Shown: piece by piece, positions 1 to 5,978 of the stretch
Layout: every line of letters begins with the position of its first letter
Position numbering within the stretch: position 1 is the stretch's first letter
Assembly (NCBI GenBank): GCA_007127495.1
Contig: SKZG01000321.1
Span: 1 to 7,363, forward strand
Source of the DNA: Planctomycetales bacterium
GTDB lineage: Bacteria; Planctomycetota; Planctomycetia; Pirellulales; Thermoguttaceae
DNA length: 7,363 nucleotides
Direction of reading: 5' to 3'
Translations under genes and position numbers: made by a program
Notes under the pieces: model-generated
Seen by the model: the letters and a program-made list of their open reading frames with translations, nothing else
Database searches by the model: none
Told to the model about the DNA's origin: nothing

Positions 1-307
1 CCACCGATGCCCGCCCGGGATTGTTCACGTACGCCGCGTGCAAAATGGGCTGCAACTCGTGCAGGGTCACAATCTTTCCGGTCACGTAATAGCGCCCTTC
101 CTGATCGATATTGATGAACAACTCGCGTGGTCTGCTGGTGAGCGGTTGCGCCTCGCTCGCTTCCGGGAGCAAGACGTCCAACTCGCGTTCCTCCTCGGCA
201 AACCGTGTGGCAACGAGGAAGAAGATCAACAGCAAGAACACAATGTCGATCAATGGGGTCAGGCTGAGTTGGCTCAGCGCGGAGCTGGTTTTGATTTGCG
301 TGGCCAT
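1..307 (-). CDS. exbD: ExbD/TolR-family biopolymer transport protein, partial (C-terminus outside window)
   Basis: This is the small subunit of a proton-driven inner-membrane motor (ExbB-ExbD, TolQ-TolR family), a single-pass protein with a periplasmic C-terminal domain. The visible 102 residues start MATQIKTSSALSQLSLTPLI. The single membrane segment is about residues 19-34 (LIDIVFLLLIFFLV), with the family's essential membrane aspartate at D21 in the LTPLID motif. A charged stretch (RFAEEERELDVLLPEA) follows, then the start of the periplasmic fold (ELFINIDQEGRYYVTGK). Seeing both the aspartate motif and the ELFINID strand makes the family call secure. The start is fixed by the family N-terminus and a GAGGTG Shine-Dalgarno 5 nt upstream. 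It lies 15 nt after the ExbB stop, so the two are surely cotranscribed. Family members run about 130-150 residues, so perhaps 30-50 are missing. In similar planctomycete clusters I recall a second exbD often following; that would lie outside the window. Confidence 0.93.
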   Translation of the reverse strand, partial: MATQIKTSSALSQLSLTPLIDIVFLLLIFFLVATRFAEEERELDVLLPEASEAQPLTSRPRELFINIDQEGRYYVTGKIVTLHELQPILHAAYVNNPGRASV

Positions 308-312
308 GGGAG

Positions 313-318
313 CACCTC
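313..318 (-). promoter_or_regulatory. Shine-Dalgarno of exbD
   Basis: GAGGTG on the minus strand lies 5 nt before the ATG at 307, inside the 15-nt gap after the ExbB stop codon. It supports the chosen ExbD start and independent re-initiation after ExbB. Confidence 0.7.
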
Positions 319-322
319 GGAA

Positions 323-1330
323 CTATTTCGGCGTTGCGGCGGCCGGCTGGGGCTGATTGGCCAAGGCTTCGAGGCCCTCGTCGGCGGCCGGCTCGCGGCG
401 GGACCGGCCGGCGCCGTCCGCATCGCGACTGACACGAAGCTTTCCTTCAAAACGCTCCAATTGCGGCATCAGGCCCAGGAGCGTTTCGTCGAGTTCCAGC
501 AGCAACTGCTGGATGCGGCCCTCGAATAAATGGGCAAGCACGGCGGCCGGAATCGCCACGGCCAACCCGGCGAAGGTCGTGACCAGGGCAACATAAATGC
601 CGTCCGCCAGGTACTCGGCCTTATTGGCGCCGGTGGGCAGGTGTGCGGTGACGAAGAACGCCTGAATCATGCCCCAGACCGTACCCAAAAGGCCCATGAG
701 CGGCGTCACGCCGGCGCACAGCGCCAGCCATCGGACGTTCGCGTGCAGACGCGACGCCTCGCGCGCGCCGGCGTCGGCTACGGTTTGCTCGAGTTCGGTG
801 TGCGGCCGGCCGATCTTCAAGAGCATGGCTTTGATCACCGAAGCGGAGGCCGAAGGGTGCTTCTGACACAGTTTGTACGCCTTGCGCGGATCCAAGCCGC
901 CTTGTTGCGACGCCAGCGTGCCCAAACCGCCGATCAGTTCCGGCGGCAGAACCTTGTGCCGGCGCAGCGCCAGCCCGCGTTCCACCCCGAACGTAACCAC
1001 CAGGAACGACATGAGGCCGATGGGGAGCATCAGGTATCCGCCGGCCAGGATCAGACTGAGGAGGTTGATTTGCTCCTGGACGAACACGTCGTCGGCTGCT
1101 TGCGCGTCTTCGGCGCCCTCCTCGCCGGCTGCCTCCGACTCGGCCTCCGCCAGGAGCCGGGCGGCGCGGTCCTCGGGTGCCTCGGCACTCGGGCCGCCCT
1201 CCGGTTCACTCGGCTCGGCCGCGGGTTGGTCGGCCTCCTGGCCCAGGGCGGGCGTTGGGGGCAGGACCGCGCCGGCCACCAGTAGGGCCGCGACCAGAAC
1301 CGTTTCCAGTGGCAATTTGCGACGTCTCAT
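323..1330 (-). CDS. exbB: MotA/TolQ/ExbB proton channel family protein with signal peptide and acidic N-terminal extension
   Basis: This is the channel-forming subunit of an ExbB/TolQ-type motor, 335 residues against roughly 220-250 for classical ExbB/TolQ. Residues 1-30 form a signal peptide: MRRRK, a hydrophobic core, and PALG before Gln31. Residues 31-82 are an Ala/Glu/Pro-rich acidic linker with almost no basic residues. TM1 is about 95-116, followed by a cytoplasmic loop. TM2 is about 201-226 and carries GVTPLMGLLGTVWGMIQAF (207-225); TM3 is about 243-266 with GIYVALVTTFAGLAVAIPA. These two motifs define the family. The tail (about 295-335) is Arg/Ala-rich and low in complexity. The position I align with E. 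coli ExbB Glu176 is Val247 here, while the Thr181 equivalent (T252) is kept. The start has a GAGG Shine-Dalgarno 7 nt upstream. It sits 45 nt after the TPR gene and 15 nt before exbD. Membership of the family is certain; whether it powers TonB-like, Tol-Pal-like or other work cannot be told. Confidence 0.93.
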   Translation of the reverse strand: MRRRKLPLETVLVAALLVAGAVLPPTPALGQEADQPAAEPSEPEGGPSAEAPEDRAARLLAEAESEAAGEEGAEDAQAADDVFVQEQINLLSLILAGGYLMLPIGLMSFLVVTFGVERGLALRRHKVLPPELIGGLGTLASQQGGLDPRKAYKLCQKHPSASASVIKAMLLKIGRPHTELEQTVADAGAREASRLHANVRWLALCAGVTPLMGLLGTVWGMIQAFFVTAHLPTGANKAEYLADGIYVALVTTFAGLAVAIPAAVLAHLFEGRIQQLLLELDETLLGLMPQLERFEGKLRVSRDADGAGRSRREPAADEGLEALANQPQPAAATPK

Positions 1331-1364
1331 CGGAAAACCTCGTACTCGTTCTCGGAAAGGGATT

Positions 1365-1379
1365 GCGAGTGCCTGCTAC
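1365..1379 (-). repeat. Possible half-copy of the 6020-6052 intergenic repeat, overlapping the TPR stop codon
   Basis: Read on the minus strand, the 15-mer GTAGCAGGCACTCGC matches GTAGCAGGCACACGC at 6020-6034 on the plus strand at 14 of 15 positions. The TAG stop of the TPR gene (1378-1376) lies inside it. The rest of the palindrome seen at 6020-6052 is absent. Matches of about this length can arise by chance in 7 kb of skewed composition, so this is tentative. Confidence 0.25.
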
Positions 1380-4300
1380 TGCTCGCCCAGTGCTTCTAAT
1401 CGTTTTTTAGCCAACGGCGCCTGTTCGGACTCGGGGTAGTTCTCCAGCAAGTCCTGGTACTGCTCCACGGCCTGCCGCTTGTGGCCGAGGACCTCGAAGC
1501 AGCGTGCGGCTTCGTACGTGGCGTAGGCCTGCCACTTGGGATATCCGTAGCCGGAAATCACTTTGAAGAAGCTGACAATTGCCTCGCGATGCTTCTTCTG
1601 CTCGAATTGGATTTCGCCGATCATGAACTGCGCCCGCGCCGCCGCCTCGCGATCCGTTCTGGCGATGACCTGCTCGTACGCCGCGACGGCTTCGTCCGTG
1701 CGGCCGAGGTTCTGTAGCGCCCAACCTTTTTCGTACATCGCTTCGGGGAGGTGGGGCGAGTCGGGGAATTGCTCGATGAGCGCGTCGAACGACTCGAGGG
1801 CCCTGTTCCACTGCTCCAACTGCGAGGCCGCCTGACCGGCGTGCAGCAGCGTCAAGGTTCTGAACTCGGCGGTGGAGGGGTTCTCCGCTGCGTCGTAGGC
1901 CGCCAAGGCCTGTTCGTAGTTCTCCTGCCCAAACAACACCTCGGCTTCCATGAAGGCCGCGTCGGCCGCCAGGGGCCCTTCGGGCCAAGTCGTTCGCTGT
2001 TGCGCGAACGTGGTCCTCGCGTCGTCGAGTTGGTCTTGGCGGTACAGAGCCCACCCCAGCTTGTGTGCAGCTTTTTCACCCAGCGACGCTTCGCCGGCCG
2101 CCGCCATGGAGGCCTTGTAGGCCGTCACCGCTTCCGCAAAGTTTTCACGGCGGTATTGGTCTTCACCCACGTGATAGTGGCTCTCGGCGGCCAGGGGGCT
2201 CTCGGGGAAGCGGTCAGCAAGCTGGGCGAAAGCCTCAGCGGCCTCGGCATCCTTCTCGCCCGACTTCAGCGACCAAGCCAACTCATACAAGACCTTGTCG
2301 GCGTTGCCATAGTTGGCGTCGTCGTCGAGAATCGTGCGGAACGTGGCGGCGGCATCTGCGTACCGGTTCAGGCCCACCTGACAAAGGCCGAGAACGTACC
2401 GGGCATCGGATGTCTCGGCCGGCGTGGGCTCGTTGGCCAGCAGGGCCTGAATGTCGTCGATGGCGGCCGCGAACTTGCCGAGCTGCTGCCGGGCCATGCC
2501 GCGGGCATAGCGGGCGCGAGGTACGAGACGGTCGTCCGGGAACGCCTCGACCAGTTGGTCGAAGGCCGCTTCGGCCGCCTCGTGCTGATTCCGGCCCAAC
2601 CGGGCCCAGCCGAGGCCGTACATCGCATGTGGCCGGAACCGGCTGTCGGGGTGGTTGTCCAGAACATGTTGGTAGTGCTCGGCCGACTTTTCGAAATCGC
2701 CCGTCGCGTAATGATATTCGCCGAGGCGATAGTGGGCCTGATCGATCAGGCGGCTCTTGGGAAACTCGTCAATCAGCCTGCCTGCGGTGGCAACCGCCCG
2801 CGCCGGCTCGCCCGACCGGCTGTACGTGTGCGCCAGCACGAGGAGGGTGTCGTCGGCCTGCCGCCAGGTGGCGTCGGCCTTCAGCGAAGCTTCGAGCGAC
2901 TCGATGGCCGGACCGAACCGCCCGAGTTCCGCGTGACTGCTGCCGATCAAGTAGTGCGCTTCCGCACGGCTCGCCGGGGTGTTCAACTGCTCGAGAACAG
3001 GCTGCAAAACATCGATGGTCTCTTGGTGCCGGCGTTCCAGGTGCAAGGCCAATCCGCGGCGAACTTTCCACGTCTCGGCGTCCGGGTGATCGGGCTTCCC
3101 GCCGAGCGCCTGGCCGAAAAGTTGCTCCGCTTCTGCATATTGCTGGAGCTGCAGGGCGCTTTCGGCGGCCACGTGCCGGACGTCGGCGGCCAGTTCGTCG
3201 TCGGCATACTCTTCGAGAAAGTCGCCGGCGTACTTCCGGGCGGTCTTGTGCTCGCCTTCGGCCAACGCGGTGAACGCAGCCATGTACAAAGCCTGCGGCG
3301 CCGCCGGGTCCTGCGGGTGCTTTTCGGCCAGTGCGGCGTACAGCGCGATCGAATCGCCGCGGCGGTCGGCCATTTCGTGCATCGCATCGGCCTGATCCAT
3401 CAGCAGTCGGGCGGCGAAGGGGCCCTCACCCGCTTGCGGCAGGACGGCCTCGACGATCTTCAGGGCCTCGGCCGGCTGCTGCTCGCGCAGCAGGGCCCGG
3501 GCCGCCCAGTGCCCGGCCTCCGGAGCGGAGGGGCCGCCGGCCTCGGCAACCGGGCGAAGCAACTCCTGGGCCTTGTCAAACCGTTCGGCCAGGAAATAGC
3601 ACTTGCCGCCTTCCAGCCGCGCCGCATCGGCTGACTGTGATTCGGGAAACTTCGCAGGCACCGTGCCGTACAGCGCGGCGGCCTCGGCATACTTCTGTTG
3701 CATGGCCAGCGCCGCGGCCTGGCGCATGGTGGCATGGTCGGCTAGAGGAAAACCCTCCCTCCCGGCCGCCACGGCCAGCCACTGGGCCGCCGGTCCATAT
3801 TGCTTCTGCATGAAAAGCGTTTCGCCGCGCCGCATGATCACCTCGGTTCGCAACGCGTGCTCCTCGAACTTTTCGAGAAACGCGTCGTACGTCTTACCCG
3901 CCTCGGCAAACCGGCCGAGTTCCTCCTGGGTAACCCCGAGCGCGTACATGGCGTCGGCCGCGAGATCGCTCTCGGGATAGGCTTCGACCAGGCGGGCGTA
4001 CATGGCGGCGGCCGGCTCTTTTTTGTCCCGCGCATACAGGCACTCACCTCGGTAGAAAACGGCCTGCGGCGCATGGCGGCTTTCCGGGAACTTCTCCAGC
4101 AGTTGTTCGAAAGTCGCGGCGGCCGCATCGTACATTTCAGGATTCTCCTGCTGGCCCAGCGTGTATTGGGCGACCCCGAGGTAGAAATGAGCCGCTTCGA
4201 GCACGTCGGAGTCGGGAAACGATTCCATCACCGTTTCGAAAGACTTCGCCGCCTGGTCGAACTGATCGAGTTTCAGACGGCACACCCCCAAGTGAAGGTG

Positions 4301-4522
4301 GGCATTCGGCAAGCGCGGATGCTCTGGGTGCGCTTCGATGAATTTCGTCCACTCGGCCGCCGCGAGGTCGAACACGCCCCGGTTCTGCAATGCCACGGCC
4401 GCGGCATATTGCCGAGTGGCGGCTGCACTGCTCGTTTCCGCAAAGGATTGGGGAGGAGCCGAAACGGCCAGAAACAGCGCGAACGACACAAGGCACGCGC
4501 GCGGTGAAACGAAGGATCGCAT
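1376..4522 (-). CDS. Secreted giant tetratricopeptide-repeat protein (about 1048 aa)
   Basis: A periplasmic solenoid protein, most likely a scaffold or adaptor for the ExbB-ExbD motor encoded just downstream. Residues 1-28 are a signal peptide (MRSFVSPRACLVSFALFLAV core, cleavage after SFA before Glu29). I see no lipobox cysteine and no later membrane segment. The rest is some two dozen TPR units of about 34-40 residues, recognisable from recurring FPESPLAAESHYHVGE, YAEAEQLFGQAL and LGRFGPAIESLEASL-like A/B helix pairs and from Pro at unit ends (HPEHP, FPDSD, YPESE). It ends with TPR units (LENYPESEQAPLAKKRLEAL) like those of BamD/YbgF-type proteins. I chose the ATG at 4522, not the in-frame ATG at 4690. 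The shorter start gives a proper signal peptide and has AGAGGT 7 nt upstream. The extra 56 residues of the longer start are translated intergenic repeat. No enzymatic domain is visible. The exact partner is unknown. Confidence 0.92.
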   Translation of the reverse strand: MRSFVSPRACLVSFALFLAVSAPPQSFAETSSAAATRQYAAAVALQNRGVFDLAAAEWTKFIEAHPEHPRLPNAHLHLGVCRLKLDQFDQAAKSFETVMESFPDSDVLEAAHFYLGVAQYTLGQQENPEMYDAAAATFEQLLEKFPESRHAPQAVFYRGECLYARDKKEPAAAMYARLVEAYPESDLAADAMYALGVTQEELGRFAEAGKTYDAFLEKFEEHALRTEVIMRRGETLFMQKQYGPAAQWLAVAAGREGFPLADHATMRQAAALAMQQKYAEAAALYGTVPAKFPESQSADAARLEGGKCYFLAERFDKAQELLRPVAEAGGPSAPEAGHWAARALLREQQPAEALKIVEAVLPQAGEGPFAARLLMDQADAMHEMADRRGDSIALYAALAEKHPQDPAAPQALYMAAFTALAEGEHKTARKYAGDFLEEYADDELAADVRHVAAESALQLQQYAEAEQLFGQALGGKPDHPDAETWKVRRGLALHLERRHQETIDVLQPVLEQLNTPASRAEAHYLIGSSHAELGRFGPAIESLEASLKADATWRQADDTLLVLAHTYSRSGEPARAVATAGRLIDEFPKSRLIDQAHYRLGEYHYATGDFEKSAEHYQHVLDNHPDSRFRPHAMYGLGWARLGRNQHEAAEAAFDQLVEAFPDDRLVPRARYARGMARQQLGKFAAAIDDIQALLANEPTPAETSDARYVLGLCQVGLNRYADAAATFRTILDDDANYGNADKVLYELAWSLKSGEKDAEAAEAFAQLADRFPESPLAAESHYHVGEDQYRRENFAEAVTAYKASMAAAGEASLGEKAAHKLGWALYRQDQLDDARTTFAQQRTTWPEGPLAADAAFMEAEVLFGQENYEQALAAYDAAENPSTAEFRTLTLLHAGQAASQLEQWNRALESFDALIEQFPDSPHLPEAMYEKGWALQNLGRTDEAVAAYEQVIARTDREAAARAQFMIGEIQFEQKKHREAIVSFFKVISGYGYPKWQAYATYEAARCFEVLGHKRQAVEQYQDLLENYPESEQAPLAKKRLEALGEQ

Positions 4523-4529
4523 TGCAAAG

Positions 4530-4535
4530 ACCTCT
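4530..4535 (-). promoter_or_regulatory. Shine-Dalgarno that fixes the TPR protein start
   Basis: AGAGGT on the minus strand is 7 nt before the ATG at 4522. It decides between this start and the in-frame ATG at 4690, which would place a hairpin repeat inside the coding sequence and bury the signal peptide. Confidence 0.65.
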
Positions 4536-4540
4536 GCTGC

Positions 4541-4588
4541 TGTGCTGGGTAGCTGGGTAGTGGTGTGATGGATGGTGGGCGGTGGGGC
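4541..4588 (+). repeat. GT-rich stretch with a perfect 8-bp tandem duplication
   Basis: GCTGGGTA occurs twice head to tail (4544-4551 and 4552-4559). It is followed by a G/T run with further GG and GGG tracts (GGTGTGATGGATGGTGGGC, then GGTGGGGCGG). Four tracts of at least three G on the plus strand (4547, 4555, about 4577 and about 4583) make a G-quadruplex conceivable, although one loop is long. On the minus strand this would be a C-rich leader of the TPR mRNA just upstream of its ribosome site. Confidence 0.45.
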
Positions 4589-4630
4589 GGTATATCTACC
4601 TGCCGCGGGAGAGAATGGCGCTCTTGCCGC

Positions 4631-4682
4631 ACCATGGGCATCCTGCCCGCGGGCATTTGCACGGGCAAGATGCCCGTGCCAC
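4631..4682. repeat. REP-like palindromic intergenic repeat forming a 17-bp hairpin
   Basis: Positions 4633-4649 pair with 4662-4678. The stem is 17 bp with one C-A mismatch (4643/4668) and one G-T wobble (4635/4676), around a 12-nt loop. Each arm is also nearly self-complementary: GGGCA-tcc-TGCCC (4636-4648) and the 9-bp stem GCACGGGCA-aga-TGCCCGTGC (4659-4679). One DNA strand can therefore fold as one long hairpin or as two short ones. The core GCACGGGCAAGATGCCCGTG resembles a repeat I remember as common between genes in planctomycete and verrucomicrobial genomes, where it is often translated by mistake as GKMPVPQ or QDAHG-like peptides. That recollection needs a genome-wide count. If the TATAAT box at 4718-4723 is real, the hairpin lies in the 5' leader of the TPR mRNA. 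Confidence 0.7.
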
Positions 4683-4717
4683 AAAATCACAAATACTCTC
4701 CGCGACGACTATTTTCG

Positions 4718-4746
4718 ATTATACACGATCCCATCACCGTTTGCCA
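4718..4746 (-). promoter_or_regulatory. Candidate promoter for the TPR-exbB-exbD operon
   Basis: On the minus strand a perfect TATAAT (4723-4718) is preceded, at 17 nt spacing, by TGGCAA (4746-4741), which matches the -35 consensus at only three of six positions. Transcription would start near 4711 and give a leader of about 190 nt containing the hairpin repeat and the C-rich strand of the GT-rich stretch. The -10 is convincing and the -35 is weak; planctomycete promoter rules are poorly known to me. Confidence 0.35.
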
Positions 4747-4848
4747 CCGCCCGGAGCCGTGCGGCACGTCTGACACGCCTACCTATTTTGGGGATTGGCT
4801 TCCGGAACGGCAACTGGCCGGGTGTCGGCTGTCGTCCTTGACGACTCA

Positions 4849-4905
4849 TGGATTCTGTGGACAACAGTGGATTCTGCGCACAACACTGGATTCTGGGGGC
4901 TGGAT
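4849..4905 (+). repeat. Three tandem 19-bp direct repeats upstream of the SDR gene
   Basis: TGGATTCTG begins at 4849, 4868 and 4887, an exact 19-bp period. Units 1 and 2 (TGGATTCTGTGGACAACAG, TGGATTCTGCGCACAACAC) agree at 16 of 19 positions. Unit 3 keeps the first nine bases and then diverges. The array ends 74 bp before the SDR start. The ACAACAGT of units 1-2 (4861-4868) is inverted as ACTGTTGT at 4927-4934. The layout suits an iterated protein-binding site, but a decayed minisatellite is equally possible. Confidence 0.6.
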
Positions 4906-4929
4906 CATAAGGCACAGACACTCTACACT
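4901..4929 (+). promoter_or_regulatory. Weak candidate promoter for the sugar-nucleotide genes
   Basis: TACACT (4924-4929) fits a -10 box at four of six positions. TGGATC (4901-4906), 17 nt upstream, matches a -35 poorly. The attraction is position: it would start transcription near 4936, about 45 nt before the chosen start codon, with the 19-bp repeats immediately upstream where an activator would sit. A TTGACG at 4838-4843 is a better -35 but has no -10 partner at the right spacing. Confidence 0.2.
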
Positions 4930-4979
4930 GTTGTGTCGAAGACGATCAATGAAGCGCCCTCCCAATCATGGTGCGTTGC

Positions 4980-5978
4980 ATGTCCCATATTTTGGTCACC
5001 GGTGGAGCCGGCTTTATCGGAAGCCACTTGGTGGAAGCGCTGTTATACCGTGGCGATACGGTCGCGGTGATCGACGACGAATCGACCGGCTCGTTCCAAA
5101 ATTTAGCGGGGGTTGAGGACCACCCGAACCTGCAACTGTATCGCGGATCTGTGGCCACCTGGGACCTTTTGCCGAGGGCGATTTCGGAGGCCGACGCGGT
5201 GTACCATTTTGCGGCTGCGGTGGGGGTCGCGCTGATTGCCAAGAGCGCCATTCGGACCATCGAAACGAATATCGCCCCGACACAGCGCCTCTTGGCTGAG
5301 TTGGCGCGCGCCCATGCAGCCGGCCACTCGGTGAAATGGTTCCTGGCAAGCACCAGCGAAGTGTACGGTAAGAATCCCAAGCCCCGGTGGACTGAAGAAG
5401 ACGACCTGGTCCTGGGAGCGACGCTGCGGCCGCGTTGGTCGTACGGGGCGTCAAAGGCCATTGACGAGTTTCTCGCGCTGGCCCACTGGCAGGAACAAGG
5501 GGTTCCGGTTGTCGTGGGACGCCTGTTCAACGTCGTCGGGCCGCGGCAAGTGGGCGACTACGGCATGGTGCTGCCTAGGTTTGTCGACGCCGCGCTGGCC
5601 GGCCGGCCGCTTGTGGTGCATGACGACGGCCAGCAGCAACGCAGTTTCGCCCACGTGGCCGAGGTCGTCGAGGCAATCGTCCGGCTGATGGACTGCGATG
5701 CAGCCGTCGGGCAGGTCTTTAATATCGGAAGCGACCAACCCGTGACGATTCTCGATTTGGCCCGCCGCGTGATCCGGCAGGTCGATCCGAACTTGGCCGT
5801 GGTGTTTCAGAGCTATTTGGACGCCTACGGGCGGCAGTTTGAGGACTGCCGCCACCGGGTGCCCGACCTTACCCGCTTGAGGGAGGCCGTCGGTTTCGCG
5901 CCCGGAGGCGATCTGGATGCCATGATTGAAGAGGTCGTCGCTTGGCGACGCGGTGTTCGAGAGCGGGCCGTTCGTTAA
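4980..5978 (+). CDS. NAD-dependent epimerase/dehydratase, extended SDR acting on a nucleotide sugar
   Basis: A cytoplasmic nucleotide-sugar-modifying enzyme of 332 residues, the normal length for extended SDRs. The N-terminal Rossmann fold has GGAGFIG (8-14) and ends strand 2 with IDDES, whose acidic pair (32-33) favours NAD over NADP. Catalytic residues are visible: STSEVYG (T125, S126, E127) and YGASK (Y155, K159). Then come RLFNVVGPRQ (181-190) and QQRSFAHVAEVV (219-230). Near the C-terminus RHRVPD places an Arg at 293. Thr-Ser-Glu with this Arg resembles the UDP-glucuronate decarboxylase/ArnA group more than GalE-type epimerases, which usually carry SSS or SSA before VYG. The substrate is unproven. 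I chose ATG 4980 because MSHILVTGGAGFIG is the normal family start and GGTG lies 6 nt upstream; ATG 4968 would add four residues. Neither has a strong ribosome site. It is followed 134 bp downstream by a UDP-sugar dehydrogenase, so the two probably share a pathway. Confidence 0.88.
   Translation: MSHILVTGGAGFIGSHLVEALLYRGDTVAVIDDESTGSFQNLAGVEDHPNLQLYRGSVATWDLLPRAISEADAVYHFAAAVGVALIAKSAIRTIETNIAPTQRLLAELARAHAAGHSVKWFLASTSEVYGKNPKPRWTEEDDLVLGATLRPRWSYGASKAIDEFLALAHWQEQGVPVVVGRLFNVVGPRQVGDYGMVLPRFVDAALAGRPLVVHDDGQQQRSFAHVAEVVEAIVRLMDCDAAVGQVFNIGSDQPVTILDLARRVIRQVDPNLAVVFQSYLDAYGRQFEDCRHRVPDLTRLREAVGFAPGGDLDAMIEEVVAWRRGVRERAVR

Larger units (their letters stand above)
4523..4979. other. Divergent intergenic region between the TPR-exbB-exbD operon and the sugar-nucleotide genes
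   Basis: About 457 bp separate the two divergent start codons. It is richer in A+T than the flanking genes between about 4680 and 4730 and again around 4845-4965. From left to right it holds the TPR ribosome site, a GT-rich stretch, a REP-like hairpin, a TATAAT box on the minus strand, about 110 bp without recognisable elements (4747-4848), three 19-bp direct repeats, and a weak promoter-like pair. Short open frames crossing it have no ribosome site or family motif and run through the hairpin or the SDR gene, so I annotate no gene here. Confidence 0.75.

Noticed and set aside
530..1285. Open frame of 251 codons on the plus strand opposite exbB
   Set aside because: It mirrors exbB. Its His/Arg/Gln-rich translation has no family features, whereas the minus strand encodes clear ExbB motifs.
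2065..3273. Open frame of 402 codons on the plus strand inside the TPR gene
   Set aside because: The translation is dominated by Arg, Pro and Gly with no motif, typical of an out-of-frame reading of GC-rich DNA.
1751..3634. Open frame of 627 codons on the plus strand, antisense to the TPR gene
   Set aside because: It has no ribosome site or recognisable domain. Long antisense frames are expected opposite GC-rich coding sequence, and the minus-strand frame shows unmistakable TPR periodicity.
4523..4690. N-terminal extension of the TPR protein to the ATG at 4690
   Set aside because: It would place the signal peptide at residues 57-84 and translate the hairpin repeat; the ATG at 4522 has a good ribosome site.
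4849..4905. Short CRISPR array
   Set aside because: The 19-bp units are contiguous with no spacers, the third is degenerate, and no cas gene is near.
4565..5116. Open frame of 183 codons on the plus strand across the intergenic region
   Set aside because: It runs through the palindromic repeat and then out of frame into the SDR gene. No ribosome site or domain is visible.
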